Made by a program: the position numbers and the translations under genes
Shown: one piece after another, positions 43,855 to 52,761 of the stretch
Layout of the letters: every line of letters begins with the position of its first letter
How positions within the stretch are numbered: the stretch's first letter is position 1
Origin: Deinococcales bacterium
Lineage (GTDB): Bacteria; Deinococcota; Deinococci; Deinococcales; JAAFIG01
NCBI GenBank assembly: GCA_013298595.1
Contig: JAAFIG010000012.1
Coordinates: forward strand, 50,297 to 114,296
Direction of reading: 5' to 3'
Length of the DNA: 64,000 nt
The notes under the pieces: generated by a model
What the model was told of the DNA's origin: nothing
Databases searched by the model: none
The model's input: the letters and a program-made list of their open reading frames with translations, nothing else

Positions 43855-44994
43855 ATGCAAACGACTTGGAACATCAAACTCAAATACCACCTAAACCAGA
43901 TCGTTGCGTTTTGCATCTTGTTGATTGCAGGTGGTTTTGTTTGGCGTGCGCCGCTGCAACAAAAAACCCGTAATGCTCGAGCCAAAATAGATCCAAGTAC
44001 AGGTGTTGATGAACTGTTCAAAGCCAAAATTGGCGGCATTCAACAATGGATTCATGCTCGAGGAATGAACAAATCTGACCCAGTACTACTTTACATACAT
44101 GGTGGTCCTGGCACACCAATGATGCCATTCGAGAGCCTATTCCAAAATCCGCTCGAGAATCATTTTATCGTTGTGCATTGGGATCAACGCGGCACTGGAA
44201 AAACATACAGAGAAAATCCATACTTGGATTATCCATCCACCGTGACCTATGAGCGCATGATTCAAGACACCTCAGAAATGATTGATTTTCTTCGGGCACG
44301 ATACCAAAAAGATCAGGTTATTATTCTTGGGCACAGTTGGGGTTCAATGTTAGCTTTGGGCTTGCTCGAGCAACGATCCAATGGCATTGCCGCGTATGTT
44401 GGCACGGGACAGCTTATTGACGCACTACGCGGTCAGGCAGTTGCATATACGGTGACACTCGCTGAAGCAAAAAAACAACAACACGCTAAGGCTGTGCGGG
44501 CGCTCGAGTCGATTGCACCGTACCCAGAGGGTTTGAGCACAGCAAACGATCCCAAAGTGGATCTTTTTCAGGAATGGCAGCAATTTTTTGGCTTTGGTAT
44601 CTCGCGTCGGTATAAAGGCAGCGTCATGAAGGTGTTGCTGACCCAAGCGCTGCGCTCGCCAGAATACTCGTTATCGGATGTGGCAACTTTACTCGACAAA
44701 TCTGAACGTTATCCGATTCTAAACCGCGAAATCTACGCTTTTAATACCTCGAGGTTCGATGCCACGTACCAGACACCAATGTTCTTGATGCTCGGACGGC
44801 ACGATTGGCAAACGCCTAGTACCATTGCCTCAGATTGGCTGGAGACAATTCAAGCGCCACTGAAACGTATTTTTTGGTTCGAGGATTCGGCACATTCACC
44901 GATGGTTGATGAACCCGAATTGTTCGCTCAAACCCTGATCCGAGAGATTCGTCCACTCGCCTTAAAAAATACTCAAATACCTGTCCAGATTTGA
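43855..44994 (+). CDS. Alpha/beta hydrolase, proline iminopeptidase-like, N-terminally anchored
   Basis: 379 aa; GAGGAAT lies before the ATG. A hydrophobic segment at residues 14-30 is a likely membrane anchor. The oxyanion loop HGGPG stands at 82-86, the nucleophile Ser161 in GHSWGS, the acid is Asp317 in LGRHDW, and the base is His347 in EDSAHSPM. HGGPG is the hallmark of the S33 prolyl aminopeptidase branch, though related amide and ester hydrolases share it. It lies 36 bp after the M29 gene and 53 bp before the ABC binding protein, in the same block. The anchor could place it at the outer face of the membrane; orientation not determined. Confidence 0.88.
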   Translation: MQTTWNIKLKYHLNQIVAFCILLIAGGFVWRAPLQQKTRNARAKIDPSTGVDELFKAKIGGIQQWIHARGMNKSDPVLLYIHGGPGTPMMPFESLFQNPLENHFIVVHWDQRGTGKTYRENPYLDYPSTVTYERMIQDTSEMIDFLRARYQKDQVIILGHSWGSMLALGLLEQRSNGIAAYVGTGQLIDALRGQAVAYTVTLAEAKKQQHAKAVRALESIAPYPEGLSTANDPKVDLFQEWQQFFGFGISRRYKGSVMKVLLTQALRSPEYSLSDVATLLDKSERYPILNREIYAFNTSRFDATYQTPMFLMLGRHDWQTPSTIASDWLETIQAPLKRIFWFEDSAHSPMVDEPELFAQTLIREIRPLALKNTQIPVQI

Positions 44995-45013
44995 TTTCTC
45001 GAAATTTTATTCA

Positions 45014-45030
45014 AGGGCGAATTTCGCCCC
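45014..45030 (+). other. Short hairpin between hydrolase and binding-protein genes
   Basis: GGGCGA, loop ATT, TCGCCC. It has no T tract, so it is not a terminator. It could protect or separate the transcript ahead of the binding-protein gene, which often needs higher expression. Confidence 0.4.
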
Positions 45031-45047
45031 AGTTCCAAGGAGGATGT

Positions 45048-46775
45048 ATGAAGCACCCAAAGTCGGTTCGCAATTCGTTGTTCGCACTCGGTTCGGCGGC
45101 ATTGCTCAGTGCAGGGTTGACGCTGGCGGTCGCCCCAGCAAATACACTGGTGATTCAATGGTCAGGCGAAATGGTCACGCTCGATCCGCAACAAGCATTT
45201 GACAACAACGGCTCGGAAGTTCTCAATAACGTTTACGATACGTTAGTCACATTCGAGCGCAACACCACGAAGCTCGTACCAGCGCTGGCAACCAATTGGA
45301 AAGTCTCGAGCGATGGCAAAACCATCACAATGGGTTTACGTAAAGGCGTGAAGTTTCATAGTGGCAATGATTTTACCTGTGCCGACGCCGAATATTCGTT
45401 TCATCGTTTGTTGGTCACAAACAACGCTTCGAGTACCGCATTTTACCTCAGTGACGCGATGCTTGGCTTTCAATACTGGGATGAAAAGACAATCAAAGAT
45501 ACCCCATTTAGCGCTATTCAAAACGCGGCGAGTTGCGATGCAAACGGCAACCTCATCTTCAAACTGACCAAGCGCGAACCTGTATTTATTTTGCGATTGA
45601 CTGGCACTTGGGGTCTTATCCTCGATTCCAAAGCCGCTATTGCCGCTGGTGAGTGGGACGGCAACGAAGCCACTTGGAAGCAATGGCAGAACAAAGACTT
45701 AAACAACTCGAGCTTGAACAAAACCGATTACGGCAGTGGCGCTTACCAAATGGTTTCTCGAGAAGCTGACCAAGCGATTTTCAAAGCCAACGCAAACTAC
45801 TGGGGCGAAAAAGCCAAAATCGAAAACGTGATTGTTAAAATCGGTGGTACAGATGCAGGTCGGGTTTTGGCAATCAAATCTGGTGATGCCGACGTGATCT
45901 CTTATGCCAATATCAATGTCGTCAAGCAATTAAAAGGCGCTAACGGCGTAAGCGTTCGACAATTCCCTGATGCAGGAGCAAGCGCAGTTTTCTTCAATCA
46001 AGCCATTGCCAAAGGCAGTAAGCACGTCGGTAGCGGCAGACTGGACGGAAAAGGTTTGCCCGCGAATTTCTTTGCCGACATCAACGTGCGTCGTGGTTTC
46101 GCAGCTGCCTTAGATTCCAAACGGATCATTGAAGAGGTTCTTGGTGGACTGGCGGAACCACGCACCATGCCCGTACCATCTACGTTGCCCGGTTACGATG
46201 CCAGCATCAAAACCATTCCCTTTAACCTCGAGCGGGCTGCCCAAGAATTCCGTAAGGCAATCAAGGGTCAAGTTTGGAAAAACGGTTTCAGTTTTGAAGC
46301 CGTGGTGCCAACAGACGGTGATGCTCTGAACGCCATGAATTTGTTAAAGCAAAACCTCGAGCGCATCAATCCGAAATTCAAGATGAAAGTCAAAACCATG
46401 ACCACCAACGACCTCTACCCAGCACTTGCAATGGGCGTTGTGCCGTTGACGATCAGCGGAAACTCCGCCGAAATCCCAGACGCGCTAGCATTGCTTTCCT
46501 TTTTCTACTTTAGTGAAGGTGTTTTCTCAGTTCACACGCATTTCAAAGATGTGCAGATTGACAAACTAATCTTACAATTGAGCCAAACCGAAGATTTGGA
46601 CAAACGTGCAGCAATAGTGACGCAAATTGGTCGTCGTGGCAACGAATTGCTGCCTTTTGTGACACTACCTGAACGCTTCACCATACGCATTACCCGCTCG
46701 AGCTTGAAGGGTGTGAAAGAAAACTTCAATGCGTTCCGTAACACCCGTTTGTTGTGGAATTCACTCAGCAAATAG
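45048..46775 (+). CDS. ABC transporter substrate-binding protein, peptide/opine family (SBP_bac_5)
   Basis: 575 aa from ATG 45048, with AAGGAGG 4 to 5 bases before it. Signal peptide (FALGSAALLSAGLTLAVA) with no lipobox cysteine, so probably free in the periplasm or held otherwise. The mature part opens like other family 5 binding proteins (LVIQWSGEMVTLDPQQA, NVYDTLVTFE), contains KLVPALATNWKVSSDGKT and GSGAYQMVSRE, and ends with the variable lobe. Family members bind oligopeptides, dipeptides, nickel, opines and related amides. The flanking hydrolases favour a peptide or N-acyl compound. It is followed 105 bp later by two permeases. Confidence 0.92.
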   Translation: MKHPKSVRNSLFALGSAALLSAGLTLAVAPANTLVIQWSGEMVTLDPQQAFDNNGSEVLNNVYDTLVTFERNTTKLVPALATNWKVSSDGKTITMGLRKGVKFHSGNDFTCADAEYSFHRLLVTNNASSTAFYLSDAMLGFQYWDEKTIKDTPFSAIQNAASCDANGNLIFKLTKREPVFILRLTGTWGLILDSKAAIAAGEWDGNEATWKQWQNKDLNNSSLNKTDYGSGAYQMVSREADQAIFKANANYWGEKAKIENVIVKIGGTDAGRVLAIKSGDADVISYANINVVKQLKGANGVSVRQFPDAGASAVFFNQAIAKGSKHVGSGRLDGKGLPANFFADINVRRGFAAALDSKRIIEEVLGGLAEPRTMPVPSTLPGYDASIKTIPFNLERAAQEFRKAIKGQVWKNGFSFEAVVPTDGDALNAMNLLKQNLERINPKFKMKVKTMTTNDLYPALAMGVVPLTISGNSAEIPDALALLSFFYFSEGVFSVHTHFKDVQIDKLILQLSQTEDLDKRAAIVTQIGRRGNELLPFVTLPERFTIRITRSSLKGVKENFNAFRNTRLLWNSLSK

Positions 46776-46880
46776 TTTAGACGTAAAGTAGTTTCGTCCG
46801 AGAAACCGATTACCTCTTGAACGAAACTACAAACTCGAGCTTAAAATTGTTCTGCAAACCACTCAATCAAGAGGATCCAA

Positions 46881-47906
46881 ATGCTGATCTACATTTTGCG
46901 CCGTCTCGTCACTGTTCCAATTGTGTTGTTCGCTGTGACACTTTTGATTGTTGTACTGATGCAATTTATTCCACTCGAGAATCGAGCCGCAAGTTACATC
47001 ACCAATGCCCGACAACTCGGACAAATAGATCAAATTATCAAAGAAAAAAAATTGGATCAACCATTTCTGGTGCAATACATGATTTGGTTATCAGACGCAG
47101 TACGAGGCAATCTTGGTTACTCAAAAGCCAGCAACGAACCCGTCCTTGAGACCATTGGAAAAAGACTGCCTGCCAGTATCGAACTGGCACTTTACTCGGC
47201 TATTGTTGTGATTGGAGTTGGCGTTCTCATCGGCACTCGAGCCGCTATTCACAAAGGCGGTTGGTTAGATCGAATCTCGAGTTTTTTAGCGGTGGTTGGG
47301 TTTAGTTTACCTAGCTTTGTCCTCGGTGTTTGGTTACTGGTTATTTTCTACGGAGCACTTGGTATCGCACCTGCACCTGGGCGGCTAAGTCAGGAAAACG
47401 AGATTCTTCTAATCACAGGCGCTGTCAAACGTTTCACAGGAATGCTGACCATAGATGCCTTACTCAGCGGACAATGGGCAGTGCTACTTGATGCTCTCTC
47501 TCATTTGGTACTACCTGTTATCACCCTAAGTTTAGTTTCCACTGCCACAGTCCTGAAAGCCATGCGTTCAAGTTTACTCGAGGTACTTGGTTCAGATTTT
47601 ATTCGCACCGCCAGAGCAAAAGGATTATCTGAAGCTGTCATCAACATTAAACACGCTCGCCGCAACGCGTTGCTACCCGTTGCGGGATTAGCCACGATGG
47701 TTGTGCTTGGCTTAATTGGCGGTAGTGTCATTGTCGAAACAATCTTTGCTTACCCCGGAATTGGATCATGGGTAGCCAAATCCTCGAGTACTTATGATTA
47801 CGCAGGAGTACTCGGTTTTGCTGTGGTAACAGCGATTATTGTGATTATCGCTAACCTCTTGGTTGATATTTTATACGCGGTACTCGACCCTCGGGTGCGA
47901 TTATGA
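46881..47906 (+). CDS. dppB: ABC transporter permease, DppB type
   Basis: 341 aa. The N-terminus MLIYILRRLVTVPIVLFAVT is typical of DppB/OppB. About six membrane helices follow, with a periplasmic loop after the first (LDQPFLVQYMIWLSDAVRGNLGYS). The cytoplasmic EAA loop that contacts the ATPase reads TARAKGLSEAVINIKHARRNALLP. GAGGATCC precedes the ATG. It overlaps the next permease gene by 4 bp. No DppD/DppF ATPase genes occur in this window, so the pair must rely on an ATPase encoded elsewhere. The symbol denotes type, not proven substrate. Confidence 0.92.
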   Translation: MLIYILRRLVTVPIVLFAVTLLIVVLMQFIPLENRAASYITNARQLGQIDQIIKEKKLDQPFLVQYMIWLSDAVRGNLGYSKASNEPVLETIGKRLPASIELALYSAIVVIGVGVLIGTRAAIHKGGWLDRISSFLAVVGFSLPSFVLGVWLLVIFYGALGIAPAPGRLSQENEILLITGAVKRFTGMLTIDALLSGQWAVLLDALSHLVLPVITLSLVSTATVLKAMRSSLLEVLGSDFIRTARAKGLSEAVINIKHARRNALLPVAGLATMVVLGLIGGSVIVETIFAYPGIGSWVAKSSSTYDYAGVLGFAVVTAIIVIIANLLVDILYAVLDPRVRL

Positions 47907-48919
47907 CGCAATCACTTGACTCAGAACGACGAGAGACACCTGCTCTTCAGCACGTTTCTCGAGCGCCAACCCGATTACACCGATTCATACGTCATTCACA
48001 AGGATTCACGGGATTACTGATCCTGAGTATTTTTTTAATCTCGGCGATATTTGCACCAGTACTGGCACCGCCCAAAGAGGCATGTGCTCGAGAATTAGGA
48101 ATCAAGGAAACACAAACGCTCAGTGTATTGAGCTTGAATTTTTTGCAAGCCATGTTTGTACCACCAGAGGTTTGTTTTGAAATTCCACGCTCGAGTTTTG
48201 CTGATACCCCAACACCGCCTTTGCAAGGTGGGCATTTTCTTGGCACAGTCAAAGGTTACGACATTTTATATGGTTTAATCTGGGGTTCAAGAACTGCATT
48301 TTTGTTAGGTATCAGCATTGTTGGTTGCACATTTCTGATTGGATTAAGTATTGGTTTAATCGCGGGGTACTTTGGTGGTTGGGTCGATGATGTGTTAATG
48401 CGATTCACCGAAATTGTTTTCTCGCTGCCGAGTTTGGTCTTAATGATTGTGCTGGTAACCATTTTTGGATCGGGTTTAATCAATGTTGCCATCAGCATCA
48501 TTCTGGTAGGTTGGGCAGGTTATGCTCGACTGATTCGCGGTGAGGTTTTACGGGTTCGTCACCTCGAGTATGTCGAAAGTGCTCGAGCTTTAGGAGCCAG
48601 TGATGCACGCATTATTTTGCGACATGTACTACCCAATAGTTTAACCACACTCACTGTACAAGTCGCGCTGGATTTTGGATCGGTGGTTTTGATCGCAGCA
48701 GGACTAAGTTTTATTGGACTGGGCGCACCTATCGGATTTGCCGATTGGGGTCAATTAATTAATTTTTCGCAAGCCTACATTATCGGACCTGCGGGTGCAC
48801 CACTGGCATATTGGTTTGTTAGTTTCTTTCCTGGATTAACGATTTTACTCTGGGGGTTAGCTTGGAATTTCTTGGGCGATGCTCTAACTGATGTACTCAA
48901 CCCAAAAGCCAGTTATTAA
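47903..48919 (+). CDS. dppC: ABC transporter permease, DppC type
   Basis: 338 aa. A cytoplasmic N-terminus (TRLHRFIRHSQG), helix 1 (FTGLLILSIFLISAIFAPVLA), a periplasmic insertion of about 70 residues, then LGTVKGYDILYGLIWGSRTAFLLG and five helices. The EAA loop is ARALGASDARIILRHVLPNSL. The periplasmic insertion holds two cysteines (CAREL and VCFE), a possible disulfide. The start ATGA overlaps the DppB stop. The partner of the upstream permease in a heterodimeric importer. Confidence 0.92.
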   Translation: MTQSLDSERRETPALQHVSRAPTRLHRFIRHSQGFTGLLILSIFLISAIFAPVLAPPKEACARELGIKETQTLSVLSLNFLQAMFVPPEVCFEIPRSSFADTPTPPLQGGHFLGTVKGYDILYGLIWGSRTAFLLGISIVGCTFLIGLSIGLIAGYFGGWVDDVLMRFTEIVFSLPSLVLMIVLVTIFGSGLINVAISIILVGWAGYARLIRGEVLRVRHLEYVESARALGASDARIILRHVLPNSLTTLTVQVALDFGSVVLIAAGLSFIGLGAPIGFADWGQLINFSQAYIIGPAGAPLAYWFVSFFPGLTILLWGLAWNFLGDALTDVLNPKASY

Positions 48920-48929
48920 AAGGAGCACT

Positions 48930-49430
48930 ATGGAAATCGTGAAAAAAATTGGTATCGCCATCTATATCCTCTTGCTCATTTACTTTGCAGGGCTAGGTAT
49001 CGAACGTGCTGCCAATGACAAAATGCTGATTACTTTTGCTTTACCCGCAGCCGTGGTTTTGCTGTTGGCAGTTCGGGTACTTGGCAAACCAGCAGAATTA
49101 GCTGGGTGGTCAGTGTTTACCATATGGCTTGGTAGCACCTATTTATTCTCGAGCGATAATCCAACAATCATCGAAGGGGTCGCTTTTGCTGTTTACATCG
49201 GTTTGGCTCTGCTAGGCAGTTTCAAATCCCCTTATTTTCTTGCTGCCGCTTGGTTATTACACCCTGTTTGGGATTTTTTTCCTCGTGCCTTACCCGATTT
49301 ACTTAAAGATTTACCGACTGCCTGCATTTTATTTGATATTCCAATTGGTCTGTATTTGCTGTGGTTCGCTCGAGACAACCGTTGGCAGGTTTTTTCGTTT
49401 GCCAAATCCGCCAACGCGCAACACCAATAA
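48930..49430 (+). CDS. Small membrane protein of unknown function
   Basis: 166 aa from ATG 48930, with AAAGGAG 5 to 6 bases before it; a longer in-frame start overlaps dppC and is not preferred. I do not recognise the family. About five hydrophobic segments are visible (IAIYILLLIYFAGLG, LITFALPAAVVLLLAV, WSVFTIWLGSTYLF, GVAFAVYIGLALLG, and one with CILFDIPIGLYLLWFA). There is a conserved-looking HPVWDFFPRALPD loop. It sits 10 bp after dppC and 26 bp before the CocE-type gene, so it is likely part of the same operon, perhaps an accessory of the importer or a membrane enzyme. Confidence 0.75.
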   Translation: MEIVKKIGIAIYILLLIYFAGLGIERAANDKMLITFALPAAVVLLLAVRVLGKPAELAGWSVFTIWLGSTYLFSSDNPTIIEGVAFAVYIGLALLGSFKSPYFLAAAWLLHPVWDFFPRALPDLLKDLPTACILFDIPIGLYLLWFARDNRWQVFSFAKSANAQHQ

Positions 49431-49456
49431 AGCCACTTATATAGTAAAGGAAACCC

Positions 49457-51190
49457 ATGATTTATTCTGTTTACGTCGTCGCTCGAGATAACACCCGCAT
49501 CGCCATAGATGTGTACTTACCTGTACTCGAAACAACCCAAAAAGTTCCAACTGTGCTGAATATGACACGCTATCATCGGTCAGAAGAAACCCAACGTAAC
49601 CAGCCAGAATCATCGGTCATTCTGGCTGAGGCTCAAAGCTGGAATGCTCACGGTTATGCTGTTGTGGTGGTGGATGCTCGAGGCACTGGGGCAAGTTTCG
49701 GTACCCGCACAGCCGAACTGACTCGAGCCGAAATTGCTGATTATGGTGATGTCCTTTCTTGGATTGCAGCTCAGCCGTGGTCTACAGGTCGGGTTGGCGC
49801 GTATGGTGTTTCTTATGGTGGCGATACTGCCGAATTACTGACCACTCTCTCGCATCCTGCTTTAAAAGCAGTCGCACCGTTGTACAGTGATTTTGATTCT
49901 TACGACGACTTACTGCTGCCCGGAGGTGTACTCAACACTTGGTTTGGGGAAACATGGTTTGGTTTAACCAATGCGCTGGATGAAGTTCCTGGCTGGGCAG
50001 AACAATTATCAGCCGCTGCTGGTGTATCGCTAGAACAATTTCGTGCCACGATGATGCCTCGAGTTAATCCTGTGGATGGTAAAGATGGTATTGCCTTGCG
50101 TGAAGCCGCCATTCTTGAGCATCAAAACAACATTGATTCAATGAAGTTACTGCACAAGATGCCGTTTAAAGATGACATTGATGGCGATGTGACTTTAGCG
50201 GTCATGCCTTATGCTTTTGCAGCAGAAATCGAAGCCTCTAATGTTCCGATGCTGGTGCTTGCTGGTTGGCAAGATGCTGGTACAACGGCTGGAACGTTCT
50301 CGAGACTCGAGGGATTTTCAAATCACCAAGAAGTGATTATTGGTGCTTGGTCACATGGTGGTGGCTTTGCTACTGATCCGTTCCTCGAGCCATCTGCCAA
50401 TGCGGAATATGCCGAACAACTCTTATGGCAAGTGGCTTTTTTTGATCGCTTTGTGCGCGGCTTCGAGGAGCCGCAATCTGGCTTAAAAACACTAAAGTAC
50501 TACACCAATGGCGAATCAAAGTGGCATCAACACACCCCTTGGAAACCAATCACAAAACTCGAGCATTTCTACTTGCAAAGCAATCAAACACTAACCCTCG
50601 AGCCACCAACTCAGGCAGGTACAAATACTTATCAAGTCAACACAACCATCGGTACAGGTTCAAACTCGAGATGGAATACCCAATCTGGCGGTGGTGCAAT
50701 TATTTATCCGTCACAACACGAACTCGATCAGCACCGATTGTGTTTTACCAGCGCACCACTTGAACAAAATTGGCGGGTCACAGGTTTTGCTCGAGTGCAA
50801 CTGGCACTGAGTTCAAACACACCTGATGGCGCAATCTATGCGTATCTCGAGGATGTTGCTCCAGATGGCACAGTCAGATTGATTACCGAAGGGCAACTGC
50901 GTTTAATTCACCGAGCTGTACAACCCGTGCCAGCGCCAACTGCATTACCCAGAACACCTCGTAGTTTCGCTCGAGCCGATGCCCAAGCAATGAACATGAA
51001 TGAGACCTCGAGTGTGCTTTTTGATCTCATCCCAACATCGGTGCTGTTCAAAAAAGGGCATTGTATTCGCATTGCTTTTGCAGGTCACGATCAAGATCAT
51101 TTTCAATTGTACGCCGAGCAGCAAGTCATCAAATTACATCACAATGCCAGCAACCCTTGTTACCTCGAGTTACCTGTGGAGCTAACATGA
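49457..51190 (+). CDS. CocE/NonD-family hydrolase (X-Pro dipeptidyl peptidase-like)
   Basis: 577 aa with AAAGGAAA before the ATG. N-terminal alpha/beta-hydrolase domain: the nucleophile Ser119 in GAYGVSYGG, preceded by VVVVDARGTGAS. The catalytic Asp and His lie near VLAGWQDAG and GAWSHGGG. The C-terminal jelly roll of the XPDP family spans from about 380 (AIYAYLEDVAPDG, IRIAFAGHDQDHF). The family includes cocaine esterase, glutaryl-7-aminocephalosporanic acid acylase and X-prolyl dipeptidyl aminopeptidase, so ester or acyl-amide cleavage is expected. No signal peptide. The stop overlaps the acyl-CoA ligase start, so the acid it releases may be passed straight to that enzyme. Confidence 0.92.
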   Translation: MIYSVYVVARDNTRIAIDVYLPVLETTQKVPTVLNMTRYHRSEETQRNQPESSVILAEAQSWNAHGYAVVVVDARGTGASFGTRTAELTRAEIADYGDVLSWIAAQPWSTGRVGAYGVSYGGDTAELLTTLSHPALKAVAPLYSDFDSYDDLLLPGGVLNTWFGETWFGLTNALDEVPGWAEQLSAAAGVSLEQFRATMMPRVNPVDGKDGIALREAAILEHQNNIDSMKLLHKMPFKDDIDGDVTLAVMPYAFAAEIEASNVPMLVLAGWQDAGTTAGTFSRLEGFSNHQEVIIGAWSHGGGFATDPFLEPSANAEYAEQLLWQVAFFDRFVRGFEEPQSGLKTLKYYTNGESKWHQHTPWKPITKLEHFYLQSNQTLTLEPPTQAGTNTYQVNTTIGTGSNSRWNTQSGGGAIIYPSQHELDQHRLCFTSAPLEQNWRVTGFARVQLALSSNTPDGAIYAYLEDVAPDGTVRLITEGQLRLIHRAVQPVPAPTALPRTPRSFARADAQAMNMNETSSVLFDLIPTSVLFKKGHCIRIAFAGHDQDHFQLYAEQQVIKLHHNASNPCYLELPVELT

Positions 51191-52761
51191 GTCGAATTGA
51201 TGCCAATACTGTTGCCAATTTAGGTGGTTTGGTACGACTTGCTGCTAAAACATTTGCCGATTCAGTGATTTTTCGCTTTGAGGGCAAAAGCTTAACTTTT
51301 TTGCAACTCGAGCAACAGACAAATCGCTTAGCCAATGTTTTACAAGCACTCGGTGTCAAGCAAGGCGACCGCATTGCTGTGATGTTGCCTAATGGTTTTG
51401 AGTTCCCAATCTCTTGGCTAAGCATTGCTAAACTTGGTGCTATTATCGTGCCAATCAACACCCAGTACCAACATGATGATTTACGTTTTGTCCTGAGAGA
51501 CGCTGGCACAAGCCTGATTGTTTCGAGTGCAGAATTTTTACCACTGATCAAAAATGTTCAACCCGAGTGTGAAGCCCTAAAAACCATTGCTCTATTTGGA
51601 GCATCAGATACGGCTTTTGATCTCGAGTCCGCCATGAAAAACAGCAACACCGAATTTGACTTACCTGATATTACTCGAGATACTTTGGTTAATTTGCAAT
51701 ACACATCTGGCACCACGGGTTTTCCAAAAGGCTGTATGTTATCCCATTCGTATTGGTTAGAATTAGGGCAACGTTCATCTGAATTGCTGCAATGCGATTT
51801 TGACGATGTGGACTTCACCGTGCAACCATTTTACTATATGGATCCGCAGTGGAATACAGTGTTGTGCTTACTGAGTGGCATTCGTTTAGTAATTGTGCCC
51901 AAATTTAGTGTCTCAAGGTTCTGGCAAACCATTCATGCCGAAGAAGTAACATTCTTTTATTGCCTTGGTACCATTCCTATTTTTTTATTAAAACAGCCGC
52001 CAAACCCCGCACTCGAGCAAGGGCATCGTTTGCGCTTGGTTTCGTGTTCAGGGATTGTGCCACAATTTCATGCGCTTTTTGAAACGCGTTTTGCCGTGCC
52101 GTGGCGCGAAGCCTTTGGCATGACCGAAACTGGTGTAGATATTGCTGTGCCATTATCCGATACCGTAATCGGCTCTGGTACTATTGGACAACCAGTTCCA
52201 GGCAAAGTTGCACGCATTATCAACCATTCAACAACAGGTATCGAAACAGAACTCGAAGCAAATCAAATCGGCGAGTTGGTCGTTAAAGGCGGTGTGATGA
52301 TGCAAGGGTACTGGAATCGCCCAGATGATACCGCCCGAGCCTTACAAGGTGGCTGGATGCACACAGGCGACCTTGCATACCGCGATGCAAATAATAATTA
52401 TTACTTGGTTGGTCGCTTAAAAGAAATGATTCGGCGTGGCAGCGAAAATATTGCTGCCAGCGAAGTCGAAGCGGTGATTTGCGAACACCCACAGATTCAA
52501 ATGGCAGCCGTAGTCGCTATACCAGATGACGCTCGAGGCGAAGAAGTTAAAGCCTATATCCAACTCGAGCCAAACACCAAACTCGAGCCAAATGAACTGC
52601 TCGAGTTTTTACGTCCTAAACTCGCCAGATTTAAATTACCACGCTATATCACTTTCGTGAATGAATTTCCGTTAACACCTTCAGAGAAAATTGCTAAACA
52701 TAAACTTGAGAACAACACACCAACCTTCGATGCTCTCGAAGGTATTTGGAGGACACTATGA
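51187..52761 (+). CDS. Acyl-CoA synthetase (ANL superfamily)
   Basis: 524 aa from ATG 51187 (ATGA overlap with the previous gene); the frame is open upstream but belongs to the preceding gene's region. ANL motifs in order: LQYTSGTTGFPKG (P-loop-like, about 173), the adenine-site region VSCSGIVPQFH, the substrate motif EAFGMTETG, GWMHTGDLAYRDANN (ATP ribose Asp), GRLKEMIRRGSENI (hinge), and the catalytic lysine near SEKIAKHKL. It activates a carboxylic acid to AMP and CoA ester. The similarity is to crotonobetaine/carnitine- and fatty-acid-type ligases. Together with the downstream hydratase it feeds a beta-oxidation-like route. Confidence 0.93.
   Translation: MSRIDANTVANLGGLVRLAAKTFADSVIFRFEGKSLTFLQLEQQTNRLANVLQALGVKQGDRIAVMLPNGFEFPISWLSIAKLGAIIVPINTQYQHDDLRFVLRDAGTSLIVSSAEFLPLIKNVQPECEALKTIALFGASDTAFDLESAMKNSNTEFDLPDITRDTLVNLQYTSGTTGFPKGCMLSHSYWLELGQRSSELLQCDFDDVDFTVQPFYYMDPQWNTVLCLLSGIRLVIVPKFSVSRFWQTIHAEEVTFFYCLGTIPIFLLKQPPNPALEQGHRLRLVSCSGIVPQFHALFETRFAVPWREAFGMTETGVDIAVPLSDTVIGSGTIGQPVPGKVARIINHSTTGIETELEANQIGELVVKGGVMMQGYWNRPDDTARALQGGWMHTGDLAYRDANNNYYLVGRLKEMIRRGSENIAASEVEAVICEHPQIQMAAVVAIPDDARGEEVKAYIQLEPNTKLEPNELLEFLRPKLARFKLPRYITFVNEFPLTPSEKIAKHKLENNTPTFDALEGIWRTL

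Noticed and set aside
51061-51186. Extended N-terminus of the acyl-CoA synthetase
   Set aside because: It overlaps the CocE-type gene in another frame; ATG 51187 makes the usual ATGA coupling.
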